NCBI RefSeq assembly: GCF_008728515.1
Contig: NW_022161856.1
Span: forward strand, 62,001-126,000
Reading direction: 5' to 3'
Source: Papio anubis
Lineage: Eukaryota; Chordata; Mammalia; Primates; Cercopithecidae
DNA length: 64,000 bases
The position numbers were made by a program, and so were the translations under genes. Each line of letters begins with the position of its first letter. The first letter of the stretch is position 1. Below are positions 11,829-23,388 of this stretch, one piece after another. The notes beneath the pieces are model-generated. The model was not told the origin of the DNA. It saw only the letters and a program-made list of their open reading frames with translations, and ran no database searches.

Positions 11829-12629
11829 GAGGGGGGCCATGACCTTCCAGCATCATGACCCCATTTTTCTCAAAGCTGCAGCAAGCCTCCCTGAACTTGG
11901 GCTCCCCAGATTGTAATTCTTTCTGTTTGGTTCATTTAGTAGCCAACCTACTAGGTGCCTGCTGCTGCAGAAGCACAGATCATTCCTGAGCTGAGCATCA
12001 ACCCTTTGCTCCCCTGGACTCATAGTTCTCTTTACCTTTACCAGCTAGTCACCCTTGGGACCTTCACTAAACAGAAGTTCAAGGGTCTACGGATGCAACA
12101 GTGCCCAAGACAGACATGGGCACTGCTTCTCGGGGCAACTTAGTGAGTAGATGGGATACTTACTAGGATACAGAGGTGAAGAGTGAAGAGAAATGAGCCT
12201 AGGGTAGAGTAATGTCAGAATCAACATTGAAGGAACGGGAAGGGGAAGAGGAACCTTCAAATAAGATTGAAATGGAGAGCAGGGGAATGTTTAAGAGGTC
12301 AAAGGAGGTAGGAGAAAAATGTAGAAAATATAGTCTATCTAAAGAAAATATTATACTTTAAAAAGGAAGGGTTGCCGACATTGATCAACACTGCAGAGGG
12401 CTTAAAATAAAGTCAAAGGCCCAGTGCACTTAGCAATTAGGAAGTCATTGGTGGAAACAGGTGAGAATGGTGTCCAGGGAGTAGTGAAAGTGGCCGCTAC
12501 TTGAGGACCAAATAGGAAGTAAAGAAGTAGACAGTAAGTGTTGACAGTTCCTTGGGTTTTCTGTGGAAGGGAGGCTAGGAAATAGAATGGTAGACGGAAA
12601 AGGATACAATTGTTTTTGTTTTAGTTTAA
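11829..12629. other. unique or old-repeat sequence
   Basis: The segment 12200-12600 ('acactgcagagggcttaaaa', 'aggaagtcattggtggaaac') resembles an old interspersed repeat that I cannot assign to a family. The rest looks unique. No gene seen. Confidence 0.3.
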
Positions 12630-12771
12630 TTATTTCGGGGGAGGATTTTGTAGAGATGGGATCTCACTGTGTTGCCCAGGCTGGTCTTGAACTCCTGGCC
12701 TCAAGTGATCATCCTACCTCAACCTCCCAAAGTGCTGGGATAACAGGTGTGAGCCACTGTGCCCGACTAGT
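12630..12771 (-). mobile_element. Alu monomer (FLAM-like), antisense
   Basis: A single reversed left-arm unit: 'tagagatgggatctcactgt', 'ctggcctcaagtgatcatcc' and 'gtgagccactgtgcccga'. No right arm precedes it. This fits a fossil left Alu monomer, the monomeric stage before dimeric Alus, or a truncated Alu. Confidence 0.75.
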
Positions 12772-12946
12772 GCATTAGCTTTCAAAATGTTTTATGTTTA
12801 TATTGTTCTTTATAGCATACAGAACATTTTTTGAAGCATTATTTTAATACTTTATTACAACATTTAATAACTGCAACATTAATTCTCAAGATTAATTCTT
12901 AATACTTCACCTTGGGAGAGAACAGAAGGATTAAAGAACTAGCATT

Positions 12947-13403
12947 ACTATTCACAATAACAAAGACATGGGATGGACCTAGGTGCCCATCAACAGTGGA
13001 CTGGATAAAGAAAACGTGGTACATATACACCCTGGGATACTACAAAGCCATAAAACAGAATGAAATCATGTCCTTTGGGGCAACATAGATACAGCTGGAG
13101 GCCATGATCCTAAGTGAATTAAAGCAGGAACAGAAAAAAAAATACCACATATTCTCTGTCATAAGTGGGAGCTAAACATTGGATACTCATGGACATAAAA
13201 ATGGCAACAATAGACACTGGGGACAACTTGGCAGGGAGGGAAAAGGGGACAAGGGTTAACAAACTAACTGTTGGGTACTATGCTTAGTACCTGGTTGACA
13301 GGATCAATTGAATCCCAAACCTCAGCATCACACAATATACCCAAGTAACAAACCTGCACATGTACCCTCTGAATCTAAAGTACAAGTTGAAATTATATTT
13401 AGA
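12947..13403 (+). mobile_element. L1 LINE 3' fragment, sense, 5'-truncated
   Basis: Sense ORF2 3' end and short 3' UTR: 'aggtgcccatcaacagtgga', 'acgtggtacatatacaccct', 'aagtgggagctaaacattgg' and 'aacctgcacatgtaccctct'. It is flanked by an imperfect 14-bp duplication (aaagaactagcatt at 12933-12946; aaagagttagcatt at 13404-13417). The right copy is the edge of a MIR, so the L1 landed at the MIR boundary. Confidence 0.9.
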
Positions 13404-13404
13404 A

Positions 13405-13625
13405 AAGAGTTAGCATTTATTTTGTACCTCAAATGTGCCAGGCCACTTACACATTGTTATTTAATATTCACAAAAACCCTATGATGCTGGTATTATTCCT
13501 ATTCTACAGACAAAGAAGTAGAGGCTTAGATCTTGACTGAAGCCATTTAGCTACAGAATGCCTGGGATTCAAACTCAAGTCTGCTGGTGCTATAGCCCTT
13601 ACACTTTCCACTGGGCCATATTTGC
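13405..13625 (-). mobile_element. MIR SINE, antisense
   Basis: Reads as reversed MIR: 'gcatttattttgtacctcaa', 'atgtgccaggccacttac', 'attcctattctacagac' and 'ggattcaaactcaagtctgc'. The CORE region is recognisable, which is good preservation for this old tRNA-derived SINE. Confidence 0.8.
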
Positions 13626-14660
13626 TTAGAGAGATATTGAAATAATCTTTTGCATCTTCGCAGCCACCCTCTGAGGTGGATAAGAACACTGAAAGTTTGA
13701 TAGTCTCATTCCCTGCAAAGGCAAGAGGAACTGAAGTCTAGGCCCCTGTCTTCCAGTCTGCACTGCCCGTGATCCTGAACTGGAATAAATGGGGAGCTCC
13801 TTGTGTTACTTGTTTTTATTCATCTTTCTTAAATGTTAAGTAGGGCTCACATTTATTTCAATGTTTAATATTAGAAGTGTTTTGGGTCTTTTTGGAAGTT
13901 TGGTCATGTTTTTGTGATCAGAAATAGGCCATAGGCTCTTAATTCTTGTTTTATCAATTAGCCTATGGTCAACTTGCTTTCATTATTTGTTGTTTTGCTT
14001 AAAGTTGCAGTTTCCAAGAACCATGGACCCTGTTGAGTCGTTCCACCTCCCCTTCCTCCTGGGACTCCGTACGGAGCCTCACATCATCCTACCAGTGTTG
14101 ACCTGACATTGACCCACCAGAGAGTCTACGCGTTCTCGGGTAAGGCGACATGAGCTTCACTTCAGGGAGCACGGTTAGTCCCTGAGAGAATCTGGCTTGT
14201 TATGTTTCTAGCATCTAGAGTCTTGCTGCATCTCTGTGCTTGACAGGCACTCATGTTCAAGCTTCCTTCATTTCTTACAAAACAGGTGAGTCAAGGGAAA
14301 AAAAAAATGAGAGATGTTTGTTAAGGGCTGGGGAGATACTGACAAATTGTGGCAGATTTCAGAAAGAGTCTCAGAAATAATCAGTGATCTGGAAGGATAG
14401 ATTCAGGAGGCAAAAATGTAAAAACAGCAGCAGCAACAATAGCAGCAATAAACAGAAACAAGCTAGACCTCAACTATTTATTTCTTGGCCAGCCCAGGGA
14501 CTAAATGTTTTCTTTTCTGAGGCAAAATGCCAGCATATTTGAATCACAATTTAGAGACCTAAATGGTAGAAAAATTGATAATAAAAGGATATTTAGGTTG
14601 AACATTAAAAAAAGATTACCTTAAAAAGCTGAGGGGATAGACCGACCTTCTTATAAACTG
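13626..14660. other. unique sequence with a CpG micro-cluster
   Basis: Mostly unique. Between about 14035 and 14175 there are eight or so CpG dinucleotides, a 12-bp palindrome (ctccgtacggag, 14065-14076) and a donor-like gtaagg at 14140. No repeat explains this patch. I cannot show transcription. Confidence 0.4.
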
Positions 14661-14661
14661 T

Positions 14662-14984
14662 TGTTTTTTTTAAATTTTATTTATTTAATTTTATTTTTTT
14701 AAAGAGAGACAGGGTCTTGCTCTGTGTACCAGGAAAGCAGGGGCGTGGTCATGGCTCCCTGCAGCCTCTAACTCCTGGGCTCAAGGGATATCCTCCTGCC
14801 TGAGCCTCCTGAGTAGCTGGGACTACAGGTAAGCACCACCACGCCCAATTAATTTTTTATTTTTTGCAGAGATAGGGTGTGGCAATGTTGCTCAGGCTGG
14901 TCTTAAACTCCTGGGCTCAAGTGATCCTCCCACCTCAGCTTCCCAAAGTGATGGAATTACAGGTGTGAGTCATTGCACCCAGCC
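14662..14984 (-). mobile_element. Alu (J-like), antisense
   Basis: Reversed Alu after an AT-rich (TTTA) tail: 'gacagggtcttgctctgt', 'gagtagctgggactacaggt', 'ttgcagagatagggtgtggc' and 'gtgagtcattgcacccagcc'. High divergence suggests an old copy. Target-site duplication not resolved. Confidence 0.9.
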
Positions 14985-16340
14985 TTATTAACTTATCTTA
15001 AAATGCAGAATGTGGCCTTTTTTTTTTTTTTTTTACATCATAACAAATTATTGTTAACTAGAGTTCCATTGCTTCAGAATGGGTAGGAATTCTGGCATCA
15101 ACGGAACTGAACTGAACTGGACAAAATAGTGAAGGTCATAGTTAGCCTTTGTTCCCCCTCTTGAAGGTCTTCTTGCCCTCCCAGCTTCCCCATCTCTCCT
15201 TTATGTCCAGGGTCTTCACGCTGCCCCTTCGTGGCCCCAGGCTGGGACTATCTCTTGGCTATTACCCAGCACTCTACTTTCAAAACATGGTTCTCTTATG
15301 TCCCATTTTCTCTAACTTACTTTCATAATGAATAGCAACCTAATTCCCTAACACTTTACTCATACATCAATTATCCAGGAATATCTTTATTTTAAACAAG
15401 AGTCCCCCTACTTCTCCTACATCTCCACATCCTTAGCAAAGGAACCAAAGTCTTAACCCAGAAGAAGAGTTTGAAAATAGGGACGATCTTGATTTCTTTC
15501 CCATTGATTTCCTTGAAGGTAAATCCCAGCCTCTGAGCTTCCATTTACTCAATTAGTATCAAAAACAATATAGGCCACTGGATATTTATAATTTCCTGAG
15601 ATACCAAACTTTCAATATACTCTTAAAACCATAGGAGCCTCTTTTTGTTAACAAGTCATTTATTTGCTAAACAGAGCTCATTTTAATGAATTTTTTAACA
15701 TAATTTTCCTCCAGGAATTAGAATAAGCTCATTCCAATCATTTCATACATTTGAAAGGAGTAATACTGCATTTAGAAAAAATGCATAATTCAGTATTTTT
15801 ATTAGTTCAGATATTACTCCCAGACCACAATCTGTTTGAGTTATGATTATCTCTACATAGAATAAATAAGACTATGGAAACAAATGTTGCATTGGGACAA
15901 AACACAAGTTTGAGAAAAAGATGCATCTATAGTATTCCTTCAGGGCTATTGGTTTTAAGTAAGAGAAACCAACTCCCTTTAACTTAAGCCAGAGTGAAAT
16001 TGAATGGATGATACTGATGAGCAAAGATGTAGGAACTGAACAAGTAGAAAACAAGAGAAGCTGGATAACTGAAATCATAGTCAAGGCCAGGCCCAGCACA
16101 TGCTAAGTAGGCTGCAGCTGGGTGCTGCTGACCTCAGCACTGCTTCCCCTGAGGCCAGGCAGTGGACTTTGCAGCTGCCAGAGTTGGTGCCCCCTGCTCC
16201 ACTCTGATCACCAGCTTCAGTTTTAAAACCTAACTGGCCGAGCCCAGGTCACACATACCTACTTTATGACTGGGAGGTGGAGAAATGGGGTAATCTGTGT
16301 CTTCTAGCTTCAGTAGTGGGAGCAAGGCTCATCTACCACC
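14985..16340. other. unique non-coding sequence
   Basis: A T16 run lies at about 15019-15034. I recognise no repeat family or gene in the rest. Confidence 0.4.
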
Positions 16341-16345
16341 AAGAC

Positions 16346-16702
16346 TGTTATGGTTTGGCTGTGTCCCCACCCAAATCTCATCTTGAATTGTAACTCCCAC
16401 AATTCCCACGAGTCATGGGAGGAACCTGGTGGGAGGTGATTGAATTATGGGAGTGGGTCTTTCCTGCACTGTTCACGTGATAGTGAATAAGTCTCATGAG
16501 ATCTGATGTTTTTAAAAAGAGAATTTCCCCTGCACAAGCTCTCTCTGTTTGCCTGCTGCTATCCATGTAAGATGTGACTTGCTCCTCCTTGCCTTCTGCC
16601 AAGATTGTGAGGCTACCTCAGCCACATGGAACTGTAAGTCGATTAAACCTCTCTTTCTTTTGTAAATTGTCGTTATTAGCTGCATGAAAATAGACTAATA
16701 CA
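16346..16702 (+). mobile_element. MaLR solo LTR (THE1/MST-like) with perfect duplication
   Basis: Starts 'tgttatggtttggctgtgtc' and ends 'tagactaataca'. A perfect 5-bp target-site duplication (aagac) flanks it at 16341-16345 and 16703-16707, as expected for ERVL-MaLR integration. It is a solo LTR with no internal domain. Two small deletions near the 3' end distinguish it from the copy at 2.0 kb. Confidence 0.95.
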
Positions 16703-16707
16703 AAGAC

Positions 16708-18615
16708 CTAATTAGGGAATTCCTCAAATACACAAAGGAGTCTACTAAATGCTGGATATCTAAACAACTGCCACTACTTATACCCAGAAACTTAAATCTA
16801 ACTCAAGCCAGAAAACACCTTTGAAGGTGAAATTTCCAAACAAGAGCAGACTAAATTGGGCTGGTTTTATTAACCCAAGTCTCAGCTTCCTTTGTTACTT
16901 GGAGATGAACCTGACTACCTCTACCTCATGCTTCTGGGGACTTCTGGTTGTTTTCCTAAGGGAGGCAATTCCATAATATACAGGGCACATGTGAAATAAG
17001 ATACACTGTCTGGGAGACAGCAAGCAGGCTGTCCTAAAGGGTAAGATCTAATTCTTGCATTTAAAATTTTTCCTCCAGAAAATTGTGTCAAATCTCAAAA
17101 ATAATGCTATATAGGGTGAAATAATGATTTGGAGTTAACTGTACACACAGCACAATTCCTTTGTGATAATAGGGTTTTTTTTTTTTCTATTATATCAACA
17201 GAACAGCACTTTGGAACATATGCACTTGAATACATGCTTTTACCAAATCAACAAAATTCAGTAAGAATCTTTATGATGCAGTTTTACTCTTCAGACTAAA
17301 AATATGTAAATAAATATCACACACATATTTGATACATAATGTAATTATTCTATAGCATAATATATGTCACATATTAGTGAACAATACATGAAATGTAATT
17401 ATCTGTGATATATAATTAAAATTATATATTAAACATGTATAATTACACATAATACACATAACATAGTATATATATATAGCATAGTATAGCATATAAATTG
17501 TCTTATTTCTCCTTTTGCTTAATTTCTCCCTTTACCTCATATTAATTATTTTAAAACTCATTAAATAACAGTTTAATAATTCAGTATTATCACTTGCTAA
17601 ACAGGTGATTAGGGAGAGAGGTAAAGTGATATTTTAAGTAATTTCTTTGGAGTATCTTCTTGCTACTGTGTTCTCTGTTTCTGTCAGTGTAATGGGGAAA
17701 TTGAAAGTTGGCTAGATATCATTTTAAGCTACTATTCATTTTCATTTCCCCATTTTATTTTTGTGAGACTATTTCACTTGTCAGTTCAAGATGTTAGATA
17801 CATTTGATTAAATTATCAGTGAGTGATCATTGTGACAGTAAGACTCAGAAGAGGAGAGGTGAAAAACGTTTGCAAAAGAAAAGCAGAGATATAGAAGAAT
17901 GGGTAGGAAATGAATGGGGTGATGAAACAGAGAAGTCTCAATAAAGCACCTGATAAACAAAGCCAGGTGTCCCAGAAGAAAACCTTGCTTCCCCCATCCA
18001 GCTGTGCTCCACAGGCAGCCCCTCTTTCATCTGGGCAGATCCTTTTCATAGTTAAAATGGCTACTATCGATTTAGGAATAAATGTTCCCACAGTACAGCT
18101 TCTTTATAAGAATGGCATAATTCCCTCTTTTGTTAATGGAGATGGTCTCTACCTACATGTATGTATAGAGAAAGGATTTTTAAGACCCACTTTACCCCAG
18201 ATATATTTTACAGCAAAGCTCTTCATGATAAGTTCCAGCCAACAACACATTCCACAGAGCTTGAGAAAGCCAGCGCAGTGGGGAATCCAGTCTCCTAGGG
18301 TGTGGAAGCATCTACTTATATATTTGGAGTCCCTTCATACATAAATCAGAGGAGAAGACGCTCATGTAATGCTCACAATTATGGCCTGTGAAGTATGCAA
18401 GACCTGGGTCTCAGAAAGTCACAGCTCTAGAAGGCATTAGATTTGTGCCCGTGAGCAAATTACCAAACCTCTCAGAAGCCCTTGTGTGCTGGTCCACAGT
18501 GGAGGAGAAGTCATGGAATTTTTTCAAGAAGGATGTTGGAAAGATTGCATGAGGAAAAGCTCTCAGGATGCTGTCAGGCATACAGTAATTATTATAGTCA
18601 GAACATGGTTGTTAA
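16708..18615. other. unique sequence with an AT-rich tract
   Basis: The stretch 17280-17510 is strongly AT-rich with many TATA/ATAT steps. A 144-codon open frame at 17910-18344 (plus) has no recognisable domain. I do not call a gene here. Confidence 0.4.
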
Positions 18616-18619
18616 TTCT

Positions 18620-19228
18620 TGTTGATGAAAATAGCCAAACTTCGTAAAACATTTGAAGAGATTTATTCTGAGCTAACCGTAAGGACCATGATCCATGACA
18701 CAGCCTCAAGAGGTCCTGAGAACATGTGCCCGAGGTGGTTGGGTTACAGCTTGGTTTTATATGTTTTAGGGAGACATAAGACATCAATCAATACATGTGA
18801 GGTACGTATTGGTTTGGTCTGGAAAGGCAAGACAACGTGAAGCTGGGGGGGAGGTGGTGAGGAAAAGGGCTTCCAGGTCATAGGTAGATTCAAAGATTTT
18901 CTGATTAGCAATTGGTTTAAAGAGTTAAGTTATTATTTAAAGATGGGGAATCAATAGAAAAGAGTGCCTGGGTTAACATAAGGGGTTGTGGAGACCAGGG
19001 TTTTTATTATGTAGATGAAGTCTCATAGATTGCAGCCCTTAGATACAATAGATGGCAAATGCTTGCTATTCAGATCTTTGAAAGTGGGAGAGTAATGATG
19101 AGCCATGCCCAACCGCCCCCACTTCCTATCATGGTCTAAACTAGTTTTTCAGGTTTCTTTGGAATCCTTTTTGCCAAGAGGGAGATCCATTCGGTTGCCT
19201 GGGGGGCTTAGAATTTTTTTGGTTTACA
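18620..19228 (-). mobile_element. solo LTR, ERV1-like, antisense
   Basis: The 609-bp unit begins TGTT and ends TACA on the plus strand, the inverted TG...CA ends of an LTR. It is flanked by a perfect 4-bp duplication (ttct at 18616-18619 and 19229-19232), the size typical of class I ERVs. Minus orientation is inferred from 'gagatttattctgag', which holds an AATAAA polyadenylation signal on the reverse strand near 18661. Blocks such as 'acatgtgcccgaggtggt' and 'agacatcaatcaatacatgt' belong to a repeated LTR family I cannot name with certainty. No internal retroviral sequence is attached. Confidence 0.75.
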
Positions 19229-19247
19229 TTCTTATATGCTTTAAAGT

Positions 19248-19635
19248 CTTTTTTCTTTTCTTTTCTTTATTTTCTTTTCTCTCCTTCTTCCTTCTTCCTT
19301 CTTCCTTCTTCCTTCTTTCTTCTTTCCTTTTCCTCTTCTTCTTCTTTTTCAATTTTGAGATGGGTTCTCACTCTGTTGCCCAGGCTGGCATGCAGTGGCA
19401 TGATCTTGACTCACTGCAACCTCTGCCTGCCTGGCTAAAGTGATCCCCTGGCCTTAGCCTCCCAAGTAGCTGGGACTACAGGTGCACACCACCATATCTG
19501 GCTAATTTTTTGTATTTTTGGTAGAAATGAGGTCTCTGCCTATGTAGCCCAGGCTGGTCTTGTACTCCTGAACTCAAGTAATCCAACCACTTTGGCCTCC
19601 CAAAGTGCTGGGATTATAGGCGTGAGACATCCAGT
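19248..19635 (-). mobile_element. Alu (S-like) with expanded pyrimidine tail, antisense
   Basis: Reversed Alu (19355-19635) preceded by about 105 bp of C/T-only sequence. An 11-bp duplication (tgctttaaagt) lies outside the C/T tract at 19237-19247 and after the Alu at 19636-19646. The tract is therefore the degenerated and expanded poly(A) tail of this Alu, read from the other strand. The insertion is 9 bp beyond the LTR end. Confidence 0.95.
19251..19352. repeat. polypyrimidine tract (TTCTTCC/TTTTC)n
   Basis: C/T-only sequence containing repeated 'cttcctt' units. It lies within the Alu insertion borders and is derived from its poly(A) tail. Confidence 0.9.
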
Positions 19636-20109
19636 TGCTTTAAAGTTTTATGAAAACTTTGACATATATTTTCTCGTTTCAGCCTCAGTACCACTTATGT
19701 TGTAGACATTTTTAGATTATATTATAGTTATATTAAAATTCTTTGACCCCACAGAAGTTGAAATAATTGGTAAACCTCCCTTAGCTTGCAACCAATCAGT
19801 GGTGCTGGAGTCTCAGGTCTTCACAGGTTAGGTCATTTGCCTGGTTGACTGTTGTGAACCAATTTTTAATTTGTTGTCTCCTGCTCTATCCAAACACTCC
19901 TTTCATCTAATTCATCATGTAAATATAAATGGACTCAGATAGCTCCTATCTTCTGTGGCATAGTAGATTAATTTAACTATTTTTTTGAGATGTCAATAAT
20001 GATTTCATATTTCATGTGTGTTAACACTGGAACTTTTGAATTAAAGCAACTTTAGATTTTATGGTTTAATAATGGAGAATCTGAAGACATGTTCCATTTC
20101 TTTTTTAAA

Positions 20110-21185
20110 AAAATACTACATTGATGACAATTGAAGTACAAAAAACTGCACATGTGTAAAGTATAAAATTGGATAAATTTTGACCTTATATGTATATACT
20201 CATGAAAGCATCAGCACAACCAAGATAAAGAACATTTTCATCCTCCCCAAGTTTCCTGGTGTCCCTGTGATCTCTCCCTTTCTCTCCCCTCACCTCTCCC
20301 TCGAGGGAACCACTGATCTGTTAGGTTGGTGCAAAAGTAACTGCGGTTTTTGCCAAAAAAAAAAGGCAAAAACTGCATTTAGTTTCGCACCAACCTGATA
20401 CTTTTTATCATTGTAGGTAAATTTGCATTTTCTAAAATTTCATATAAACGAATCATACAAGATGTACTCTTTATTTTGCCTGATTTCTTTCATTGATATA
20501 ATTATTTTGAGACCGATTCATTTTGTCACGTATATCCATAGTCCATTTCTTTTTCTCATTGGATAGCATGCCACTGTAGGAATATTCTGCAATTGCTTAT
20601 CCATTGACCTACTGCTGAACGTTGGATTGTTTCTAGTTTTGGCTAGTACAAATAAAGCTACTATGAACATTGGTCAACAAATCTTCGTGTGGTTATACAA
20701 TCACATTTCTCCACTCAAGATTCTAACCGTTAGGCCTCATCATTCAGTGGGTGTATCTTTAACTGTGTAAGAAACTGTTGAACTGTTTTCCAAAGTTGTT
20801 TTACCATTGTACATTCCCATTAGCAGTATGTGACAATTTCAGTTTCTCCACATTTTTGCTATTACTTCATAGATCAGTCTTTTTAATTTTGGCCATTCCA
20901 GTGGGTGGGAGTGGTGTGGTATCTCATTGTGGTTTTAATTTGCATTTCCCCGATGACTAAAGACTATGTATTTATGTACCTAAAATGCCATCTGTATATC
21001 CCCTTTGGTAAAGTATCTGTTCAAGTCTTTTGCTTATTTAAAAAAATTCAGTCTTTGGTCTCATTATTGAATAATGAGAATTGTTTCTATTTTCTAGGTA
21101 TGTCTTTTATTTGATACTTTTTGCAAATATTTTCTCCCAGTCTGTGGCTTGCCTTTTTATTTTTGTGACAGTAATGCATAGAAAT
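20110..21185 (-). mobile_element. old L1 LINE fragment, antisense, holding MADE1
   Basis: Reversed old L1 (L1M-type): 'catataaacgaatcatacaa', 'tttctttttctcattggata', 'gttttccaaagttgttttac' and 'ttaatttgcatttccccga' in collinear order. It is interrupted at 20321-20398 by a MADE1 element. No coding capacity remains. Confidence 0.75.
20321..20398. mobile_element. MADE1 (mariner-derived MITE), near-complete hairpin
   Basis: The element starts 'ttaggttggtgcaaaag' and ends 'cgcaccaacctga', the terminal inverted repeats of MADE1, a non-autonomous mariner of about 80 bp. The arms 20322-20354 and 20365-20397 are near-perfect reverse complements around a loop of ten A. MADE1 hairpins are the known source of the primate mir-548 family. 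The 22 nt at 20333-20354 have the layout of a miR-548 5p arm. I cannot tell whether this copy is transcribed or matches a registered miRNA locus. Confidence 0.9.
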
Positions 21186-21224
21186 TTCCACCCTGAGGTT
21201 TTTCACTCTTGAGGCACTTCCTTC

Positions 21225-21528
21225 TTTGCCTTTTTTTTTTTTTTTTTTTTAAGTGATAGGGTCTTTCTCTGTCCCTGTCCCCCAAGCTGGAGTGTGGTGG
21301 TGCAGTCACAGCTCACTGCATCCTTGAACTCTGGGCTCAAGTGATCCTCTGGCCTCAGCCTCCCAAGTATCCAAGACTACAGTTGTGTACCAACATCCCC
21401 TGTTAATTTTGTTTTTTTTTTTGTTTGTAGAGATGGTGCCTTGCTATGTTGCCCAGGCTGGTCTCGAACTCCCAGCCCCAGCCTCCCAAAGTGCTAGAAT
21501 TATAGGCATGAGCCACTGTGCCTGGCCT
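21225..21528 (-). mobile_element. Alu (J-like), antisense
   Basis: Reversed Alu: T-tail, 'gatagggtctttctctgtcc', 'gctcactgcatccttgaact', 'gttgcccaggctggtctcg' and 'gagccactgtgcctggcc'. The left arm has lost about 15-20 bp near 'actcccagccccagcctccc'. The flanks share a weak ctttg motif. Confidence 0.9.
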
Positions 21529-22277
21529 CCCCTCTTTGTCTTGAATCTCATTGCCAACTGCTTGCCTGGAGCATCACACATTGCTGAGCTCTTTGTCCAT
21601 CTCCTCTGCTTCCTAGACTGTATCTTCTTGCAGTCTTAGCACAGAGGACTTCTATTTCTAGGTGACCAAACCCCTGACACCTGCGAGCATCTGTAAGAAC
21701 AGAAATGATGCCTGGTTGAATGCTGGAATGAGTGATGCATTCTTGGAGTTTCACTTCACAGAATCACAGCCTTCGGTGGAATCATTGCATTCTTTAGAAC
21801 TGTTAGTACAATCTAACAAAATACAGCCACCAGGCACAAAACAAAACGCTGGCTAGTTTATGGTGCTGATGAAAAATCCAGTGATTCATACTTATTTATC
21901 AAACAGCCACTGTGTGTAAGAGTCTTTTCTGTGATTCTAATGGTCAAGAAAGAGAATCTAAACAAGGTGACTATGGTTTTCATAAGATCACCACTGCATG
22001 CTAATTCCATGCAGAAACAGAGTCTGAGTTAGTGTGGTTAGAAAGGATCCCTTAGATATAGACGCCCTGCCACTTAGTTCAGAAAATTTTCTATGATGGT
22101 TGGCATCACAGTTCAGTAGCTCACACTATTTTCCACTAATCTGGGGCTTTTGCACCTCCGTTAATACTACCGATATATTTCTTTCTATGACTTATGAGCC
22201 TTTCAGCACTCTATTTTCCTTCTGAGTTCACACAATTATTAAGGGGAAATTGTTTATAATGGTTAAAGAATATCGGG
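21529..22277. other. unique non-coding sequence
   Basis: The part near 21600-21740 has a faint L2-like flavour that I cannot confirm. No gene seen. Confidence 0.35.
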
Positions 22278-22580
22278 TTAAGAGTGGTGGATTGAACCTG
22301 GAATCCCAATGCTTTGGGAGGCTAAGCTGAGAGGATCACTTCATCCCGGGTGTTCAAGATCAGCCTGGGCAACATAGCAAGACCCCCATCTCTGCAAAAA
22401 TTTGAAAATCAGCCAAGCATAGTAGCATGCACTTATAGTCCCAGCTACTTGGAAGGCTAGGGCGGGAGCATTGTTGGAGCTCAGAAGTTTGAGGCTGCAG
22501 TGAGCTAGGAATATGCCACTGCACTCTACCCTGGGCCACAGAGCCAGACTGTATCTCTAAATGAATATAAATAAATAAGC
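22278..22580 (+). mobile_element. Alu (J-like), sense, diverged
   Basis: Sense Alu: 'gctttgggaggctaagctga', 'cagcctgggcaacatagcaa', 'tagtcccagctacttggaag' and an A-rich tail patterned as AAATA. Substitutions are frequent, so this is an old copy. Confidence 0.9.
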
Positions 22581-23172
22581 AAATACCCGATGATTATTTT
22601 GTGTCAAGTTTTCAGACTCTGAAATCTCAAATGGTGAGAATATATCTGGTTCCGGGTAAGTGCAATTGCAAAATCAGTTAGCACTTAGGTCCACTCCTTC
22701 CCCATGCTCAGGAATTTCTTAGAATTCATGTCATAGACTGGTCCTCCCCTCTCTGCTTTTCTGAATATTTAATTCTAACTGCAGCAAAGTTGCCTCCTCA
22801 GGATAGATTCCTGGCTCATTTTCTCAGCATAAGGAAATTCCGACAGAATAACTGAGAAGATTGACTCTCTGTTGCTCCTGTAGCTCGTCCTGGCAGTCAC
22901 TACTACTGGAAGGCACTTAGCTGGTCCAGACCAAGACAAGTTCCTCATTGTTCCCAAGATGGTCTCTCACAGGAGACAGTCATTTATGGCCTTTCCTTGA
23001 GTCTGGGGCTGACATGATCACGCTTGGCTTTCCTTATGTGGAGAGTTCAATAGCTGATTGTTCCTTGCCAACCAGCTACTGCTCACTAAAGAATCATGGA
23101 ACAAACACATTTCTATTTTTAACTTCTTATTTAGAAAAAAACAACATACGGCACCATTATAATAAAACATAA
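22581..23172. other. unique non-coding sequence
   Basis: No repeat or gene recognised. It abuts the long TTTC microsatellite. Confidence 0.4.
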
Positions 23173-23175
23173 GTT

Positions 23176-23245
<70 letters not shown>

Positions 23246-23295
23246 TTCCTTCCTTCCTTCCTTCCTTTTTCTTTCTTTCTTTCTTTTCTTTTCCT

Positions 23296-23362
<67 letters not shown>

Positions 23363-23388
23363 CTCTCTCTCTCTCTCTTTTTTTTTAA
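23173..23388. repeat. (TTTC)n microsatellite, 216 bp, with mirror symmetry
   Basis: Almost unbroken TTTC repeat with a central TTCC block and a (CT)n end. It is pure pyrimidine on the plus strand and pure purine on the minus strand. Length is probably polymorphic between individuals and hard to assemble. Unlike the tracts at 19.2, 45.1 and 49.8 kb, no Alu is attached, so its origin is unclear. The lysine/glutamate-rich frame across it is not a protein. Confidence 0.95.

Noticed and set aside
17910..18344. 144-codon open frame in unique sequence
   Set aside because: No domain, no splice or promoter context, and within chance expectation for six frames over 64 kb.
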